NCBI RefSeq assembly: GCF_004348595.1
Contig: NZ_SMKD01000002.1
Span: forward strand, 84,063 to 148,062
DNA length: 64,000 bases
Origin: Micromonospora sp. KC723
GTDB lineage: Bacteria; Actinomycetota; Actinomycetes; Mycobacteriales; Micromonosporaceae
Direction of reading: 5' to 3'
The notes beneath the pieces are model-generated. The model saw only the letters and a list, made by a program, of their open reading frames with translations. It ran no database searches and had not been told where the DNA came from. Both the position numbers and the translations under genes were made by a program. Below, one piece after another: positions 18,334 to 27,224 of this stretch (position 1 is the stretch's first letter; each line of letters opens with the position of its first letter).

Positions 18334-19640
18334 CCATGGGCCGGGCGTTCCACCTCGGCACGTTCGACAGCGAACGGTGGTGGCGACCGCCGGAGTTGGC
18401 CGTCCTGCCGGCCGTGGTCCTCGGTGACGTCGGCATCGCCACCATGGACGAGTTGCTGGCCGGCTTCTGCGCCCCCGGCGACCTGCTGCTGACCCGGGCT
18501 CCGATGGCGCCCGCACTACGCGCCGGTCTCGCCGAGTGGGGCATCGACGTCACCCACCGGACGGTCGGCACGCCGGAGCACCCGGCGGCGGGCGCTCACG
18601 CGGACACGTCCGGCTCGATCGAGGAGCTGGCCCTACGGGATCCGCGGACCCTCGGGCTGCTGGCCGGCTACGACGTGCTGTCCCCGTACGCGGTGCTGCC
18701 GGACACCGCCCGGCTGGCGGAACGGGTCGGTGCCACCAACCGGCTGCCGTCCGCCACGACCGTCGCTCGGGTCAACTCGAAGTCCTGGTCGAACACGGTC
18801 GTCGACCGGCTCGACCTGCCCGGTGCGGGAGAGGTCGTCCGGTCGGTCGACGCGCTCACCTCGGCGGTACGGCGGACCGGTTTCGACGCCGTGGTCAAGG
18901 ATCCGTACGGCGTCTCCGGCCGGGGCATGCTGGCGGTCCGTACGCCGGGTGTCCTCGCGGCGATCCGGCGGGCGCTGGATCGCCAGGTGGCCGCCGGCCG
19001 GCGGATCGAACTCCTGGTCCAACCGCGGTACGCCAGACAGTGCGACTTCTCGGCCCACCTGAGCCTGGCACCGGACGGCGGCTGGGAGTTGCTCGGCGTG
19101 CAGGTGATGACCAACCGGGAGTTCCGGTTCATCGGCTCACGCCCCGCCGATCCCGCCTTCGTCGACCGGCTCGACGCGAGCGGGTACCTCGAGGCGCTGG
19201 CCGAGGTCGCGAAGGCGCTGGCCGGCGAGGGCTACTGGGGGCCGGTCGGCGTCGACTCGATGCTCCAGTCCGACGGCGAGGTGATCCCGATCCTGGAGGT
19301 CAACGCCCGCCGCTCACTCGGACTGCTCGCGCTGCTGCTCGACCACAGGGTGCGCGACGAGAGGCTACGCTGCCACCTCTGGCAGATCGACATGACCGTC
19401 GCGCCGGGGCGTGATGTCGACGCGCTGGTCACCGCGCTGCGCGCAGACGGCGCGGCCTACCGGGGCGGTTCCCGCCCCGGTGTCGTCGTCCTCAGCGGCA
19501 GTGGCCTGCGCGCACCCGGCGGTCGCGTCCACTGTGCCCTGCTGTGCCGGCCGGACGACCTGGCGGCGACCCAGGCCCGGATGCTCGCGGCGGTCGCCAC
19601 CGCCGGCATGACGCCCCGGGGCGTGATCAATGCCGCTTGA
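18330..19640 (+). CDS. ATP-grasp ligase, probable carrier-protein acylating enzyme
   Basis: A 436-residue protein starting at the GTG that overlaps the carrier stop. The N-terminal ~130 residues form a pre-ATP-grasp domain. The ATP-grasp fold follows, with the ATP-binding lysine region (DAVVKDPYGVSGRGM, about 180-195), a quoted acid pair in VGVDSML and the metal-binding EVNARRSLG near 320. It lacks the features of purine or D-Ala ligases. The family includes enzymes that join an amino acid to a carrier protein (BtrJ in butirosin) or to peptides (the pheganomycin ligase type). Its place directly after a carrier gene makes loading of an acid onto the carrier the favoured role. Acid substrate unknown. 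Confidence 0.85.
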   Translation: MTMGRAFHLGTFDSERWWRPPELAVLPAVVLGDVGIATMDELLAGFCAPGDLLLTRAPMAPALRAGLAEWGIDVTHRTVGTPEHPAAGAHADTSGSIEELALRDPRTLGLLAGYDVLSPYAVLPDTARLAERVGATNRLPSATTVARVNSKSWSNTVVDRLDLPGAGEVVRSVDALTSAVRRTGFDAVVKDPYGVSGRGMLAVRTPGVLAAIRRALDRQVAAGRRIELLVQPRYARQCDFSAHLSLAPDGGWELLGVQVMTNREFRFIGSRPADPAFVDRLDASGYLEALAEVAKALAGEGYWGPVGVDSMLQSDGEVIPILEVNARRSLGLLALLLDHRVRDERLRCHLWQIDMTVAPGRDVDALVTALRADGAAYRGGSRPGVVVLSGSGLRAPGGRVHCALLCRPDDLAATQARMLAAVATAGMTPRGVINAA

Positions 19641-20619
19641 CATCGGTTTGGTCGGCGCGACCAGGATCGCCGAACGCGCGATCGTGGCGCCGAGCGCCCG
19701 GCACGGCGACGTACGACTGCGGTCCGTCGCGGCGAGCGACCCGGACCGCGCCCGGGCGTTCGCCGACCGTAACGGCATCCCCCGAGTGCACCACGACTAC
19801 GAGGCGCTGGTGGCCGACCCGGAGATCGACACCGTCTACGTCTCACTGCACAACTCCGCTCACCACCCGTGGGTGGTAAGGGCCGCCCGGGCCGGCAAGC
19901 ACGTCGTAGTCGAGAAGCCCCTCTGTCTCACCACCAGTCAGCTCGCCGAGATCGTCGAGGTCGCGTCGACGGCCAGCGTGCAGGTCGTGGAAGCTGTCCC
20001 GACCGAGGGCCACGAGTGGCAGGCCGCCGTCCGTACCCTGATCACCGATCAGACGTACGGGCGCCTGCGATCCGTACGCACCGAGATGTGCTTCGGTCCG
20101 CCAGCTGCGGGCAGCTATCGGGACCGGCCGGAACTCGGTGGCGGGATCTTCCTGGACACGGCGAGCTACTGGCTCCAGGCGGTCCAGGCGACGGTGGGAC
20201 TGGCCGGGGCGGTGGGGCACGGGCAGGTCGACGCCAGCGGACCGCACGGCGCCGACCGGGCGTTCCGGGCCGGTCTCGTCTGGGCCGACGGTGCCGAGGC
20301 GGAGCTGGTCTGCCGCATCGGGAACCGGCACGTGGCCGAGCACGTCTTCGTCTTCGAGTCCGCGTCGGTGCGGCTGCGCAACTTCCTGCGGCCGGTGGCC
20401 GGGGCGCTACCCCTCAACCTGGTCGTCACCACGGCAGATGGTGGCCGCACGGTCCGCTCCTTCGCACCCCGGGCGTACTACGACACCCAGCTCGACCGGC
20501 TGCGTGCCCTGCTCACCGCACCGGCCGGCGACGCCGCTGTGGTGCCCGCCGCCGAACGCATCGCGCTGATGGCGACGATCCACGCCCACGCGACGTTCGC
20601 GCACAGGGCTCCGCGATGA
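19630..20619 (+). CDS. Gfo/Idh/MocA family NAD(P)-dependent oxidoreductase
   Basis: A 329-residue protein beginning with the Rossmann dinucleotide-binding motif in slightly degenerate form (IGLVGATRIAERAI). It carries the family EKP triad motif (VVVEKPLC, about 95-102) and the D-T-A-S-Y-W stretch (about 175-180) in place of the usual conserved D-x-x-x-H, so the catalytic histidine position appears changed to a tyrosine. Members oxidise or reduce sugars, inositols and other polyols. It overlaps the ATP-grasp gene by 11 bases and the kinase gene by ATGA. In this operon it most likely tailors a sugar or cyclitol, together with the radical SAM enzyme. Confidence 0.88.
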   Translation: MPLDIGLVGATRIAERAIVAPSARHGDVRLRSVAASDPDRARAFADRNGIPRVHHDYEALVADPEIDTVYVSLHNSAHHPWVVRAARAGKHVVVEKPLCLTTSQLAEIVEVASTASVQVVEAVPTEGHEWQAAVRTLITDQTYGRLRSVRTEMCFGPPAAGSYRDRPELGGGIFLDTASYWLQAVQATVGLAGAVGHGQVDASGPHGADRAFRAGLVWADGAEAELVCRIGNRHVAEHVFVFESASVRLRNFLRPVAGALPLNLVVTTADGGRTVRSFAPRAYYDTQLDRLRALLTAPAGDAAVVPAAERIALMATIHAHATFAHRAPR

Positions 20620-21629
20620 CCCCGGCGGCCCGGTCGGAGCTGGACCCGGCGCAGCTACGCCAGATCCTGCTCGCCTGCGGGATCGGCGCGAAGCTGATGC
20701 GCTCGTGCGCTCCGCTCACCGGTGGCACGTACAACAGCACCTACCGGGTAGGGCTGAGTGACGGCACTGCCGTGGTCCTCAAGGTGGCGCCGGACCCGGC
20801 CGCGCCGGCGCTGAGCTACGAACGCGACCTCATGCGAACCGAGGTGGTGTTCTACCGGGCCGCCGCCGGCCGGCTCCCCGTTCCCCGGGTCCTGCACGCC
20901 GGCGTCGACCGGACCGTGGCGCCACGCGATTTCCTGCTGATGACCGAGTGCCCCGGTGGCGACTGGCGGTCCCGGGGCGGACAGCTCGACGCCGCCGACC
21001 GGGCCCGGCTGCGTAAGGAGCTGGGCACCATGGTCGCGGCCCTGCACGAGGTGACCGGTGACGGCTTCGGCTACCCGCAGCTCGGGCTGGAGCCGAGCTG
21101 GTCGGCGGCGTTCCTCAGGATGGTCGACGCCGTGCTCGCCGACGCCGAGCGGTTCGCCGCGCCACTGCCGGAACCACCGGCCGGGATCCGGAACCTGTTC
21201 CATGCCGAGGCCGACCTGCTCGACACCGTACGACGGCCGACGCTCGTCCACTTCGACCTCTGGGACGGCAATATCCTGATCGACGCGACGGCCGGAGCGG
21301 CACGGATCCTCGGCGTCGTCGACGGCGAGCGGGCCTTCTGGGGTGACCCGCTCGCCGAGCTGGTGTCCCTGGCGCTGTTCGGCCGGATCGAGCAGGACGA
21401 GGACTTCCTGTCCGGCTATCGCAGCGCCGGGGGCGCGGTAACCTTCGACCCCTCGGCCCAGCGACGGCTGGCCCTCTACCGCGCCTACCTCTACCTGATC
21501 ATGCTAGTGGAGGCGACACCGAGACGGTTCTCCGGGCCGGAACACGACCGGCAGGCCCGATTCGTCGAGCGTCACCTCGTCCGCGCCCTGTCGACGTTGT
21601 CCCGACCGGAAGCCGGGAGCCACCCATGA
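20616..21629 (+). CDS. Aminoglycoside phosphotransferase (APH)-fold kinase
   Basis: A 337-residue protein of the APH/choline kinase fold, started at the ATG overlapping the previous stop. It has the nucleotide-binding Lys56 (VVLKVAP), the catalytic-loop motif HFDLWDGN (His212, Asp214, Asn219), and the metal-binding Asp236 in VVDGERAFWGDP. Family members phosphorylate hydroxyl groups of aminoglycosides, macrolides, choline, homoserine and similar compounds. Here it may be a self-resistance enzyme or a biosynthetic kinase making a phosphorylated intermediate; the sequence does not decide which. ATGA overlap with the glycosyltransferase. Confidence 0.88.
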   Translation: MTPAARSELDPAQLRQILLACGIGAKLMRSCAPLTGGTYNSTYRVGLSDGTAVVLKVAPDPAAPALSYERDLMRTEVVFYRAAAGRLPVPRVLHAGVDRTVAPRDFLLMTECPGGDWRSRGGQLDAADRARLRKELGTMVAALHEVTGDGFGYPQLGLEPSWSAAFLRMVDAVLADAERFAAPLPEPPAGIRNLFHAEADLLDTVRRPTLVHFDLWDGNILIDATAGAARILGVVDGERAFWGDPLAELVSLALFGRIEQDEDFLSGYRSAGGAVTFDPSAQRRLALYRAYLYLIMLVEATPRRFSGPEHDRQARFVERHLVRALSTLSRPEAGSHP

Positions 21630-22690
21630 TCGAGATCCTCACCTCCGGTGTCGCGCTCGGCGTGCATGTGCCCGGCCTGCTGCTCGCCGACCGGCTCCGG
21701 GAGCGCGGCGTTCCGGCCGGGGTGTCGGTGCTGGAACGGTTGCTGCCGGCGCAGAAGCTCGCCACCACCGCCGCGATGAAGTGGGCGTTCCACCGGGAGT
21801 TCCGGTTCGCGCTGGCCGGGCAGCGGATCGGGTCCAACCCGGCGAGCGCCTCATCGGAGCAGGCCGTGCTTGATCTGCTCGACCGGTGGCGCTCCGACGG
21901 GATCCGTCGCTTCGTGGCCTTCTCCGGCTTCTGGCTACCGCTCCTCGAACGCTACGCCGCCGGTGGCGACGACGAGCTGCGGGTCGACGTCTGCCACGTC
22001 GACTCGGTCTCCTCGCCGTCGTTCGACAAGGCGGGGCCGACCTCGCTCGACGTCCGCCACGTGTGGCTCGCCGACGCCGAGCGACAGGCACTGCCGTGGA
22101 CCATTCCGGTCACCCCGCGCCCGCCCGTGCCCTGGCCGGAACGGGCCCGACGGCTGCTCGTGCACGGCGGCGGCTGGGGCATGGGCACCTACCGGGAACG
22201 CGCCGCCGCGCTGCGGGCCCGCACCTTCCCGCTCGACGTCGTCGCGTACGAGCCGCGCGACCTCTCTGCCGACGACGGGGTGCGCTACTTCATGACCGAC
22301 CCGGACTGGCATCCCTGGTGCGACGACGGCTACCCGCCGTTCGGTCGGGTACGGCCCGGCGCACCGGTGGACTACCGGCGCGGCATCGGCTACCACGGCT
22401 CCTTCGACCTCACCCGGAACGTCGTGGCGATGGTCAGCAAGCCCGGCGGTGGAACGCTGCTCGACTCTCTCTGGTCGGCCACGCCCATGGTGCTGCTCGA
22501 ACCGTTCGGCGAACACGAACGCCGCAACGCCGAACTCTGGCAGTCCCTGGGCTTCGGCATCTCGTTCGAGCGGTGGCAGAAGTCCGGATTCGACGTGGAC
22601 ACTCTGGAGGGCCTGCACCACGCCCTGCTCCGCGCGGCTCCGGACGTGCCGGACTACCCGGCAGCGCTGGCGGCGGAGGTGAGCCGGTGA
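21626..22690 (+). CDS. Glycosyltransferase (GT-B, MGT/MurG-like)
   Basis: A 354-residue protein starting at an ATG that overlaps the kinase stop. The N-terminus (ILTSGVALGVHVPGLLLADRL) is the typical first beta-alpha unit of GT-B enzymes. The C-terminal nucleotide-sugar binding region is clear: MVSKPGGGTLLDSLWSATPM followed by a conserved acidic H-E-x-R-N-A segment. The fold half between them is divergent from well-known antibiotic glycosyltransferases. It should transfer a sugar from a nucleotide donor to the operon's acceptor. No sugar-nucleotide biosynthesis genes are nearby, so a housekeeping donor such as UDP-GlcNAc or UDP-glucose is likely. Confidence 0.83.
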   Translation: MIEILTSGVALGVHVPGLLLADRLRERGVPAGVSVLERLLPAQKLATTAAMKWAFHREFRFALAGQRIGSNPASASSEQAVLDLLDRWRSDGIRRFVAFSGFWLPLLERYAAGGDDELRVDVCHVDSVSSPSFDKAGPTSLDVRHVWLADAERQALPWTIPVTPRPPVPWPERARRLLVHGGGWGMGTYRERAAALRARTFPLDVVAYEPRDLSADDGVRYFMTDPDWHPWCDDGYPPFGRVRPGAPVDYRRGIGYHGSFDLTRNVVAMVSKPGGGTLLDSLWSATPMVLLEPFGEHERRNAELWQSLGFGISFERWQKSGFDVDTLEGLHHALLRAAPDVPDYPAALAAEVSR

Positions 22691-24009
22691 GCGGGCCGGG
22701 AACCTGGCCCGCCTCGCTCTGGCAGCGCTTCGCGCTGACCCTCGACCGAGCGCGACCGGGCGCGACCCTCGGCCCCGGGTTCACGATGAACACGGTCCTG
22801 CGGGTGCGCGGACTGCTACAGCTGACCGTGCTCGCCGCCGCCGTGGACGAACTGGTACGCCGGCACGACGTGCTGCGTACCCGACTGGCCCTGGACGGCG
22901 CCGAACCGCTCCAGGTCGTGGCGCCCCGGGTGACCGGTCTGCTCGAAATCCTGGACGGCCCCGACGTGCCCGCGCCGGACGGCTGGACCCACGCGCCGGT
23001 GGCCTCCGACCGGCCCACGCCACTGCGCGTCCGGGTGGCCCGGGTGGCCGACGACGAGCACGTCCTCGCCCTGCACCTGCACCATCTGATGGCGGATCCG
23101 GTCACCCTCTGGACCGTGGTGGACGAACTCGCCGCCCTCTACGGCGCGGCGCTCGGGGGCACCCCGCCACCGGCACCGGGCGCCTCCTACGGCCAGTACG
23201 CGTCTTCCGAGGCGGACCAGGTCCGGTCCGGCTGGCCCGCCGCCCACAACTATTGGAGCCGGACGGTGGGCGCCGCCCGGTTCGCCACAGTCCGCGACGG
23301 CGAGCGCAGTGCGCCCTTCGCCTACCGCGCCACCTGCCTCGGGCCCGCGGACACGGCTAACGTCGAGTCGCTGTCCAGGAGAAACCGGAGCACCCCGTTC
23401 GTGACGCTGCTCGCCGCGACCGCCTGCGCGATGGCGCCCCACCTCGGTGCCGGCGACACCCTGCTGATCAACACCCTGTTCGCCAAGCGGGACCGCCCGC
23501 AGTGGCAACGCAGCCTCGGGCCCTGCATCGTGCCCGCCTACCTGCCGCTGCCCCGGCCGCCGGCCCGGCTCGACGGTGAATACGTCCGCCGGGTACGCGA
23601 CGTCGTGCTCGGTTGCCAGCGGCACGTCCGGTTCCCGATCGAGTCGGTGGACGCGATGCACCCCCACCTCACCGACTCGGTGTCGGTCATCCCGTTCTTC
23701 GAGTACCTGCCGAGAGGCTGGCCCGCCCCCGTCGCCTTCGGCCCCGCCACCGGCGTCGTCATCGCCGCCGCCGGCCCGGTGGACACCGGCCTGGCGGGGC
23801 CGCTTGGAATCCGGGTCCGCACGACCACCGACGCCTCGCTGGCCGGTCACCTCAGCGGCGACGGCGTCGGGTGGACCAGGGCCCGTAGCGACGACATCGT
23901 GCACAACCTGGCGGTACAGATCCGGCACGCAGCCGGCGAGGCCCCGGAGGATACCGGCGGGGACCGCGCACGACTCGGCGGGCGCGGGGCCGCTGGCTAC
24001 GCCCGATAG
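22687..24009 (+). CDS. Stand-alone condensation-domain acyltransferase
   Basis: A 440-residue protein with the active-site motif HHxxxDP of nonribosomal peptide synthetase condensation domains (His132-His133...Asp137 in LHLHHLMADPV). The length matches a single free-standing C domain; no adenylation, thiolation or thioesterase domain is attached. The N-terminal RHDVLRTRL motif is also typical. It would join the acyl group held on the carrier protein to an amine or hydroxyl of an acceptor, perhaps the glycosylated product. GTG start overlaps the glycosyltransferase stop. Confidence 0.9.
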   Translation: MSGPGTWPASLWQRFALTLDRARPGATLGPGFTMNTVLRVRGLLQLTVLAAAVDELVRRHDVLRTRLALDGAEPLQVVAPRVTGLLEILDGPDVPAPDGWTHAPVASDRPTPLRVRVARVADDEHVLALHLHHLMADPVTLWTVVDELAALYGAALGGTPPPAPGASYGQYASSEADQVRSGWPAAHNYWSRTVGAARFATVRDGERSAPFAYRATCLGPADTANVESLSRRNRSTPFVTLLAATACAMAPHLGAGDTLLINTLFAKRDRPQWQRSLGPCIVPAYLPLPRPPARLDGEYVRRVRDVVLGCQRHVRFPIESVDAMHPHLTDSVSVIPFFEYLPRGWPAPVAFGPATGVVIAAAGPVDTGLAGPLGIRVRTTTDASLAGHLSGDGVGWTRARSDDIVHNLAVQIRHAAGEAPEDTGGDRARLGGRGAAGYAR

Positions 24010-24021
24010 CCCTCGGCGACC

Positions 24022-24309
24022 ATGTGCCGCGCCAGCGACCGCGGCGAGGCCGGCGCCCGCGACCTTGACCTGTGGTTGTCCATGGAGAATTCGTCGTTGG
24101 TCGTCGACCGGATGCCGGGTCTGGCCGCCTACCCGAGGCAGAGCGGTCCGCCCCGCCTCTTCGTGCTGCTGCCGGGGCAGATCGGCTGCTACCGGGCGAC
24201 CTTCCGGTTCACCTTTACTACCTGCGCGTGCAATCCGAGTTGGTACTACGAGGACTGGCTGATTCTCGGCCAACGGCCAGGTGCGAAGCGACGGGTTCAT
24301 CTCGCGTAA
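24022..24309 (+). CDS. Hypothetical 95-residue protein at the end of the biosynthetic operon
   Basis: An ATG 12 bases after the condensation-domain stop opens a frame of 95 residues with coding-like third-position GC. The sequence is rich in aromatic and hydrophobic residues with three cysteines toward the C-terminal half (GCY, TCACN), and ends SWYYEDWLILGQRPGAKRRV. It has no recognised domain, no signal peptide and no clear ribosome binding site. It may be a last small member of the operon or the remnant of a larger gene, because the start is poorly defined. Confidence 0.4.
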   Translation: MCRASDRGEAGARDLDLWLSMENSSLVVDRMPGLAAYPRQSGPPRLFVLLPGQIGCYRATFRFTFTTCACNPSWYYEDWLILGQRPGAKRRVHLA

Positions 24310-24638
24310 GCCCGACCATCACGTCGACCACCGCGTCCACCTCTACGGCGGGCCGAGACGGCCACGCCAGCGGTAGTTGCCACCGACAAGCCCCGCCGGC
24401 GACCAGTCGTCGGTAACCGGACGACTCACGTAGGGTGACGAGCCGCAGAGAAACGGCGCGCGTTCTCCGCGCGGGTGGGCGCGCCCAACCAGCTGGCACC
24501 AAGTCGGCATTGCAGCCAACCGCCCATGATCCGTGGCACCTGAGGGCGGATTCAGCTCCGCAGCGCTTGCGTCGGCACGCCGGAGCCGCTCGTGTGGATC
24601 ACGTGGTTTGATCGAGACGTCGATCCGAAGGGGGCATA
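24310..24638. other. Intergenic stretch, operator or promoter region of the serine hydrolase
   Basis: No gene seen. An AAGGGGG ribosome binding site at about 24629-24635 precedes the GTG at 24639. GC-rich repeats of GCGCGC occur near 24460-24480 without a convincing hairpin. Confidence 0.4.
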
Positions 24639-25175
24639 GTGGGACGCAGAGCTATCATCTTCCACGGGACCGGCGGCAACCCGGACATATGCTGGTACCC
24701 CTGGCTGGCGGGGCGGCTCGCGGCCCGGGGATACGCCGTCGAGGTGCCGCACCACCCCGGCATCAACGTCGAGCCGATCGCCACGTTCCTGCCGAAGGTG
24801 CTGAACAGGCACAGCTTCGACAAGGACACGGTGCTCGTGGGCCATTCCGGCGGCGCGGCCCTCCTGCTCGCGCTCCTGCAGCACGTGGACGTAACCGTCG
24901 CCCAGGCATTCCTGGTTGCCGGCTACTGCACCCGACCCAACACCGACGAGGAACCAGTCCTCCAACAGGGCTACGACTGGACCGCGATCCGCTCGCACGT
25001 GCGGGACATCTACTTCATCAACTCCCCCAAGGATCCGTACGGCTGCGACGACCGACAGGGACGCGCCATGTTCGAGCGGCTCGGCGGCACCCAGATCGTG
25101 CGCGACGACGGGCACTTCGGCGACCACAACCAACCGTACGAGCGGTTCGAACTGCTCGACCGGCTCATCCCCTGA
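24639..25175 (+). CDS. RBBP9/YdeN-like alpha/beta serine hydrolase
   Basis: A 178-residue protein starting at a GTG with a good ribosome binding site. The small alpha/beta hydrolase shows the oxyanion-region HGTGGNP, the nucleophile elbow GHSGG (Ser about residue 70), a late aspartate (INSPKDPYG) and the catalytic histidine in DDGHFGDHN. Short hydrolases of this family act on small esters or peptides; the physiological substrate is not known. The truncated oxidase remnant follows directly after its stop. Confidence 0.85.
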   Translation: MGRRAIIFHGTGGNPDICWYPWLAGRLAARGYAVEVPHHPGINVEPIATFLPKVLNRHSFDKDTVLVGHSGGAALLLALLQHVDVTVAQAFLVAGYCTRPNTDEEPVLQQGYDWTAIRSHVRDIYFINSPKDPYGCDDRQGRAMFERLGGTQIVRDDGHFGDHNQPYERFELLDRLIP

Positions 25176-26197
25176 CGCCGCCAGCGCGACGGCACTGGCT
25201 CGACTACTTCGCCCGCGAGGTGGCCGATGAGCCCTGGCGGCAGGTGCTTGCCCGATGGTGGCCCCGACTGCTGCCCGGCATCGCCGCCGGCGCCACCCAC
25301 GGCGTGATCCGGGTCGGCCACGCGGTGCGCGCACTGCTGGACCAGGAAACCGCACCGCGCGTCATCGAACTCGGCCACGGGCTGGCCTACTGGGCAGCCC
25401 GCTGGCAGCCCCTCGCGTCGCCCGGCACCGGGCCGTACCTGGCCACCGATCCACGAACCGCGCTCGACGCGGTGCCGCGCGTACCTGAGCAGCGCTTCGG
25501 CATCCGGGCCCGCCTCGCCCAACTCGCCGACCTACCCGGCTGGCCAGCTGTGGCCGGCGCGGTCTCGCGCGGCGGAGAACACGCCGGGGAGATTGCCGCG
25601 GATGAGGACGCCGTGCTGGCCCGCCTGGCCGGCATCGTGCACGCGGCGGTTGTCCGGCACGGCACCCACGGGTACGCCAATCCGGTCATGCTGGTGCACG
25701 CCGCCACCGCGCCGAACGCCATCCTGCGCACCCTGCCCGCCCTGCCCGGGACGCTCTGGGCGGCCAGCCTCGCCGCCACCTGGGCCGCCACGGCAGCGGT
25801 CACCGCCGCGTACGCTCCGGCGACCGGACGCCCCGCTCCGCCGGCCGCACCCGATGTGGATCCCGCCGAGGTCATGCGGCACGCGGTGGACTCCGCCGGA
25901 CCGCACACCATCAAGTTCGCCGACGCCGCGCTCGACGCGTTCGCCAGCACCGGCGACACCGCCCTCCTCGCCACCTCGCTACGACCGAACAGACCGGCCG
26001 TTGGTGAACACCCGCCCACCCTGCACGATGCCCTGACCCGATCATCCCGTTCGGTCCCGTGGGACGTCGAGCAGACAGAGACACCCAGCCCGCCAGCGAA
26101 GATGGCGAGCAGACACCAACGCCCCGCTGAGGACATCCGCTCATCGGCCCGACCGCCCGCCAGTCCCGGCTCCGACGTCACCTTCAGTGACGAGTGA
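25176..26197 (+). pseudogene. Questin oxidase-like protein, 5'-truncated
   Basis: The frame following the hydrolase stop encodes about 340 residues of a questin oxidase-like (AflY-type) protein. The family hallmark RLLPGIAAGATHGVIRVGHAVRAL is recognisable near its start. Family members begin about 100 residues earlier with a conserved GGLANHGPM-type segment that is missing here: the first matching residues (HWLDYFAREVADEPW) come within a few codons of the hydrolase stop. A GTG at 25220 could start a shortened product. The 3' end looks complete but has a low-complexity tail. The loss of the 5' end and the direct abutment to the hydrolase suggest a deletion junction at about 25175. Confidence 0.6.
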
Positions 26198-26326
26198 TTC
26201 GCGGCATGAGCGGACGTTGATCGCTGCTTGATCTTGTGGGCGGGCCGGCTGTCAGCAGGCGGTTCGGCGCTAGCGGCCCGCCGCTGGCTGCCGTTCGTGC
26301 GTGACAGCGGGCAATACGATGGAGGG

Positions 26327-26827
26327 GTGACCGAGTCAGACCTACGCCCTGCCAAGAAGCCGTGGTTGCCGCCCCGTTGGTTCATTCGGCTGTTCTGGTC
26401 GGCTCATCGGGGCGTGTTGCGGCGTTCCGGCGGCCGGGTCGGACTGTCGCGTCCGCGCGGCAGCCGGTACGGGATGCTGCGCCTGACCACCGTCGGGCGT
26501 CGCACCGGCCAGCAGCGCAGCGTGATCCTCGGGTACTTCGAGGACGGCGCGAATCTGGTCTCGCTGGCCATGAACGGGTGGGGGGAGCCCGAGCCGGCCT
26601 GGTGGCTCAATCTGCAGGCGCACCCGGACGCGACCGTTGACCTGGTCGACGGGACGCGACCGGTGCGCGCTCATGCTGCGACGGGCGACGAACGGTCGCG
26701 GCTGTGGGCCCGTTGGCGTGAGATCGACAAGAACCTGGATGGCTACGCCGCGCGGCGGTCGTCCGAGACTGCGGTGGTGGTCCTGGTGCCACGGCCCGGC
26801 ACATCTGAGGCGTCACGGGGCACCTGA
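26327..26827 (+). CDS. Deazaflavin (F420)-dependent nitroreductase family protein
   Basis: A 166-residue protein of the DDN/pyridoxamine-oxidase-like split-barrel family: basic N-terminal helix (PPRWFIRLFWSAHRG), the strand pattern MLRLTTVGRRTGQQRSVILGY, and the conserved NGWGEPEPAWWLNLQAHPD. Enzymes of this family use coenzyme F420 or menaquinone-like substrates for two-electron reduction. The GTG start has GGAGGG directly in front (1-2 bases, too close for a normal ribosome binding site) and a TACGAT hexamer 7 bases upstream of the start. A leaderless transcript is therefore possible. Confidence 0.88.
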   Translation: MTESDLRPAKKPWLPPRWFIRLFWSAHRGVLRRSGGRVGLSRPRGSRYGMLRLTTVGRRTGQQRSVILGYFEDGANLVSLAMNGWGEPEPAWWLNLQAHPDATVDLVDGTRPVRAHAATGDERSRLWARWREIDKNLDGYAARRSSETAVVVLVPRPGTSEASRGT

Positions 26828-27224
26828 TCGACTAGTTCTGCTGGATGGGCTGATCAATCACGTGTTCATGGACTGCGACTGTCGAGCCGAGGCCGACCGT
26901 AACGCCAGGTGACGAGCTGGTTGCGGCAGATCAGGATTTCGCGGCACGTCAAGGTTTCACCGCTTCGCCGCATCAGCCCTAGCACCTGGTAGGCAGGGGC
27001 CACCACCCGTACGAGCCAATACTTCGCATGCCAGAATCCATGACGATTCGCCGTGCCGTCCCGACATCACGAATCTGGCGAGCTGGTAACTCGTGCGAAG
27101 TGTGACGTCTCCGCTCGTCAACGAGAGCCCTAGAAGCGGCATGAGAGCGCGTCGACTGGCGGAGCGGCGTCCCTGTGCCGGTACGCCTTCCGGTGACGCG
27201 CCTCTGGCTCGGGTGCCTGTCATG
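26828..27224. other. Intergenic stretch, no supported gene
   Basis: Convergent spacer between the F420-type oxidoreductase and the acetyltransferase. No terminator hairpin or coding sequence could be supported. Confidence 0.4.

Noticed and set aside
22687..24009. A full nonribosomal peptide synthetase
   Set aside because: Only a condensation domain of normal single-domain length; no adenylation or thiolation domains in the polypeptide.
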